Source: Paramecium sonneborni
Taxonomy: Eukaryota > Ciliophora > Oligohymenophorea > Peniculida > Parameciidae
Assembly: GCA_905182985.1 (NCBI GenBank)
Contig: CAJJDN010000109.1
Location: 206,693 to 270,692, forward strand
DNA length: 64,000 nt
Direction of reading: 5' to 3'
Shown here: positions 60,809 through 64,000 of the stretch, in pieces
Layout of the letters: each line of letters starts with the position of its first letter
Position numbering within the stretch: position 1 is the first letter of the stretch
Position numbers and translations under genes: made by a program
Notes under the pieces: model-generated
The model's database searches: none
Seen by the model: only the letters and a program-made list of their open reading frames with translations
What the model was told of the DNA's origin: nothing

Positions 60809-62160
60809 TCACATGAACTTATCTATTAGACCAATAGGGTAATTCTTCAGCAATCTATTAAGCTTTAATGATAAGTTCTAAATATTAAAAATTACATTAC
60901 ATTCTCCTTCACTACTTCTATTAGGCATCTTCTTCAACATGCTTCCCAATAATTGCATACACAACACTTTATTGTAAGAATCTGAATTCTCAAGCATTTA
61001 TAAAACAATTCTATACATGCTTTCTGCTCTATCAAACTAAAATTAATTATGATATTTATTACATATTTATTTGTACTGCATGTCCAAGCTAAAAATAATA
61101 GAGATCTATCCATATTAGTTGGATCTTATTCTTCATAAAAGTTGATAGTAGTTTTCAACCAAAATTATAATTCAGTACGCTTTGATGGGGCTTTGTTTAA
61201 AACAAATTCACTTAAGTTAAGTAATGGTTTTCCGACATGTAAACTTTTAAATTAAGTTTTTGTTAGATTAGTTCTATCTTATGGTAGTAAATCTTCATTT
61301 AGTAACCATTCCAACCCTGTTTTTATTTGATTGTTTGAATGCTCAATATAATAAATTGACTTTTTAAATAAGGGTATCACATTTTCAAAATCTGAATCTA
61401 TATTTTCAGCTGGTATACTCTATTCAGGTCCTGTTTCCTCTTCATCATCACTTACAAATTCTCTAAGACTTGGAAATTTATGCCACCATGATGCCACAGC
61501 CAAACTATTATAAGCCCAACCTTTTAATTAATTAGATGGTTCTGAAGCCAAACATTCTCTCAATCTTGATTTTGCATCTGTATAATTTTCTTTTAGTAAA
61601 TAAGCTGTCTATTAATAGTGATTAAAGTAATACTCCCAAGAAATATAAAAACTATTTCTAATATCCTAAAGGCACATTTTCTCGTTGCATTTCACTTAAT
61701 AAAGCCTTTCCTAAAAGTATTGCCTTGTTTAAATTATATTTCAAGCAATGAGTCAAAAGATCACTATATGCAGAATAGACCAGAGCATAATTTGCTTTTT
61801 GCCTTAAAAATTGCCTAATTATTTCTTCTAGTTGTGCTTCAGCATCTTCATATCTTCTTATTTATAAATTAGAATAGACAATTCTATCTATACATAAAAG
61901 ATTTACCTTCTTGATACATCAACCCATTCCTTATCTTTTAAATTATTTGTTTCTAAAAAATTCTTAAATCTTCCAAAAAATTGAAGTGCCACTCTATATT
62001 TACCGTGTTGCATCTACTCAAGTCCATATCAACCACAAATATAATTAATTCTATACTTATATTATTCTGTTGCCAATACTGTTGAATACATCTCATCTTA
62101 TTGAGTTTATATAGGCTCAATTGTTTAATTAAAATAAAATCTGGGAGTGCATTTTTGCAT
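60809..62160 (-). CDS. TPR-like repeat protein (in-frame TGA near start)
   Basis: About 425 codons with introns of 23, 25 and 26 nt, plus a possible 18-nt one. Helical pairs typical of tetratricopeptide repeats run through it, for example GKYRVALQFFGRF, RRYEDAEAQLEEIIRQF, LGTAYLLKENYTDAKSRL and CLASEPSNQLKGWAYNSLA. From the first ATG (62160) the frame passes a TGA at 62029-62031, in ICG-stop-YGLEQM. If that is real, translation would start at ATG 62013. TTC19-like overall, but the exact family is uncertain. Confidence 0.6.
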
Positions 62161-62361
62161 TGTGATTACAGAATTACGAACAATTTTAAAAAGCATTTCA
62201 ATAATAAATAAATTAATAATTTACATGTAAAAAATATGATCATTACAAATATATCAAGACACTTTTGATGTAAACTATTTCTAAAGACTAACAATTTTGT
62301 TTTTTGCAAAAATTAACCTTTTTATTAGAGATATAATAAAAATAATTTTAATCAAAAACCA

Positions 62362-63340
62362 ATGATTGAAGATGACTTTTTAAATGGGTATAGATCAAAA
62401 AATCATATGATTTCTGAAGGGTATGCATATGCTATTTCAGCGGATTGGTATAGCTAAATTTTCATTTATAGGTATAGATAATTTTAGAGATACTTAAAAA
62501 ACCCATCAGGTGTTGATGCTTTAAGATTCAATAAAATTCTGAATTTTAACATTATAGAGAGAGTCATAGATAAGTCACCCTCATTAAAATAATATTCTAT
62601 TCCTCCATTTAAATAAATAAATTATGAGCATATTTATGGATTATCATAAGATGCAAAACCAATAATCGATTTTTTTGTCGTTTCTATTGATGTCTGGCAC
62701 TATTTTAAAAAGCATTATACTTCTGGTATAAATTATAATCAATATTGAAATTAGATTACGATATAATTGTTTTTGTTACGAAACAGCATCCCCAAATGCA
62801 AAAATATTTTCTTTGCGATAATTTGGATGAGGGATTGTGTATTTGCAGGGATGTTATAAATGTTCTCTTTATAATTGTGTTTCCAAGAAACTATGATAAT
62901 TTGCAAGCAATAATAACACCTTTATGTCCTTGGATGGATTTAATTAAATTTCGCACTTTTATATTCTCAATGTACAATTTGGGAATTGATACTATCAAAT
63001 TTAGTAACGAAGCCTTTCTCTATTACAATAACAAAAAAGTGCCATTTAGAGGAAATAGAACACTAAATGAAGTTGAAATAAACCTAGACATTTAGATTGT
63101 CATGGCTTGTTAAAATTTGAAAATGCAAGATTTTGAGGAGGAAATTGAAATAGATTTCGAAGAACAGTAATAATTAAAAAGTAATTATTATCTTAATTAT
63201 TCTAAGATTTACAGAATAAGTAAGAATTTTTAGAAAAATTGGAAAAAGCACTTTGTGAAGAGGCTACTATTAAATAGAATATAAAATCGATTTCAGAAAT
63301 TTAATAATCTTTAGAGTAAAATGACTTTTTTTAAATTTGA
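62362..63340 (+). CDS. DUSP-domain protein
   Basis: About 307 aa; introns of 29 nt (62726-62754) and 26 nt. The N-terminal 120 residues match the DUSP fold (domain present in ubiquitin-specific proteases): YAYAISADWYSQIF, SGVDALRFNKIL, then FFVVSIDVWHYFKKHYTS, corresponding to the family's VWxxLxxWYGG. No protease boxes are seen, so it is not a USP itself. The C-terminal part ends in a charged coiled coil (FLEKLEKALCEEATI). Function unknown; possible ubiquitin-related adaptor. Confidence 0.65.
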
Positions 63341-63413
63341 ATTTATTATATATATTTCTAAATATATATTAGAGTGAAAAAAGAAAAAAGTATTTGACTT
63401 AATTTATCAAAAA

Positions 63414-63814
63414 ATGTTTGCTTGTAGTAATGATTCCAGATTAAAATTGGATGAGACAAAGAAGAACTTTGTAATCAAGTAATCATTTTATTAATTAAAT
63501 AATAGAGAGCTTGTTCTACAACATCATCTCTTTCTATTCTTAATATATTCCAAATTTTTGGTAAAAGAATTTTCTTATTTTAGTAGCAATTTGAAGATAA
63601 AATTCATTCAGAAGATGGAAAACTCTTGGATTTGTTATCAGAAATAAAATTTATAGAACTCTCAGATTCAAAACCTTAAATGAACACTTTCCAAATTAAT
63701 AATGATGAATCTGTCAAGTTGAGATGTAAATCCTAAATTTTTTTATAATTTTTAGATGCCTTATCTTATCAGATGATATAAATAATCCATAAATATCACA
63801 TCTAATATATTTGA
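63414..63814 (+). CDS. Small unrecognised protein
   Basis: About 115-125 aa with a 23-nt intron and a possible second 30-nt intron without a stop. Begins MFACSNDSRLKLDETKKNF and contains an acidic stretch (DKIHSEDGKLLDLLSE). No family recognised. Follows the DUSP gene by 73 bp on the same strand. Confidence 0.45.
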
Positions 63815-64000
63815 CATTATTTTAATAATCATAAACAACACTATCTTGAACATTATAATTTGATGTTTATTTTCCAACTCCATAGATTATTAATAAAATC
63901 TATTTTTAAAATGCTAAATTATATAATAAGTAAAAATTTAATGAATAAATTAAGTTAAACATTGCAAAATATATAAGAAACATGTATATAATATATATAA
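63815..64000. other. AT-rich end of window
   Basis: Nothing recognised. Confidence 0.4.

Noticed and set aside
1..64000. CRISPR arrays, tRNA or rRNA genes, insertion sequences, bacterial promoters or terminators
   Set aside because: None seen; the genetic code and introns show this is ciliate nuclear DNA, where bacterial elements are not expected.

Overview
The window is ciliate macronuclear DNA, most probably from Paramecium. Reading frames across the window are open only if TAA and TAG are read as glutamine, and they close on TGA. The introns are tiny (about 18-33 nt), mostly of the form GTA...TAG. The DNA is very AT-rich, spacers are short, and one gene encodes a trichocyst matrix protein. 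Gene models were built by hand with this code. For most multi-exon models, removing the proposed introns leaves a length divisible by three that ends on TGA. Open frames called with the standard code are nearly all fragments or shadows of these genes.

Layout. 1-15.7 kb: a partial cysteine-motif gene, a CK1-type kinase, a RING/B-box/LRR protein, a ubiquitin-specific protease, a membrane RING-H2 protein, a PKG-like pseudokinase, an LRR membrane protein, an AlkD-like HEAT-repeat protein, a START-domain protein and an unknown gene. 16-26.4 kb: a NUDT5-like Nudix hydrolase, several unrecognised genes, and a decayed Trm7/FtsJ tRNA methyltransferase relic. 26.6-38.4 kb: an unknown gene, V-ATPase c'' subunit, a Rab1-like GTPase, Sec63, a TRAF-type zinc-finger/UIM protein, a second cysteine-motif gene and the trichocyst protein. 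38.8-50.3 kb: a small lipid-anchored protein with an RVxF motif, a MAK/ICK kinase, a beta-propeller-like protein, a cyclic-nucleotide-gated K+ channel, PDI and a mu-type GST. 50.9-64 kb: frataxin and an SDR enzyme with start codons 5 bp apart, two small unknowns, a two-box HMG protein, a relic-rich stretch with a decayed cyclophilin, a six-finger CCCH protein, a compact Nopp140, a SNAP-25-like Qbc-SNARE, a damaged CCDC61/VFL3 locus, a TPR-like gene, a DUSP-domain protein and a final small gene.

The genes are mostly independent housekeeping units, not an operon or island. Themes recur: ubiquitin signalling (USP, two RING proteins, UIM protein, DUSP protein), secretion and ER (Sec63, PDI, Rab1, SNAP-25-like, V-ATPase, trichocyst protein), and cilia or basal bodies (MAK kinase, CCDC61, ion channel).

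Three places carry head-to-tail duplications of 1,067, 1,205 and 923 bp that look identical and are broken by an N or an N-run. These are almost certainly contig ends joined without being merged, and the gene copies they truncate (Nudix, Rab, GST) should not be counted. I found no convincing previously undescribed multi-gene system. The best biological leads are the PKG-shaped pseudokinase with all sites degenerate, the shared CxCxxCG motif in two unrelated loci, and the 5-bp divergent frataxin/SDR starts.
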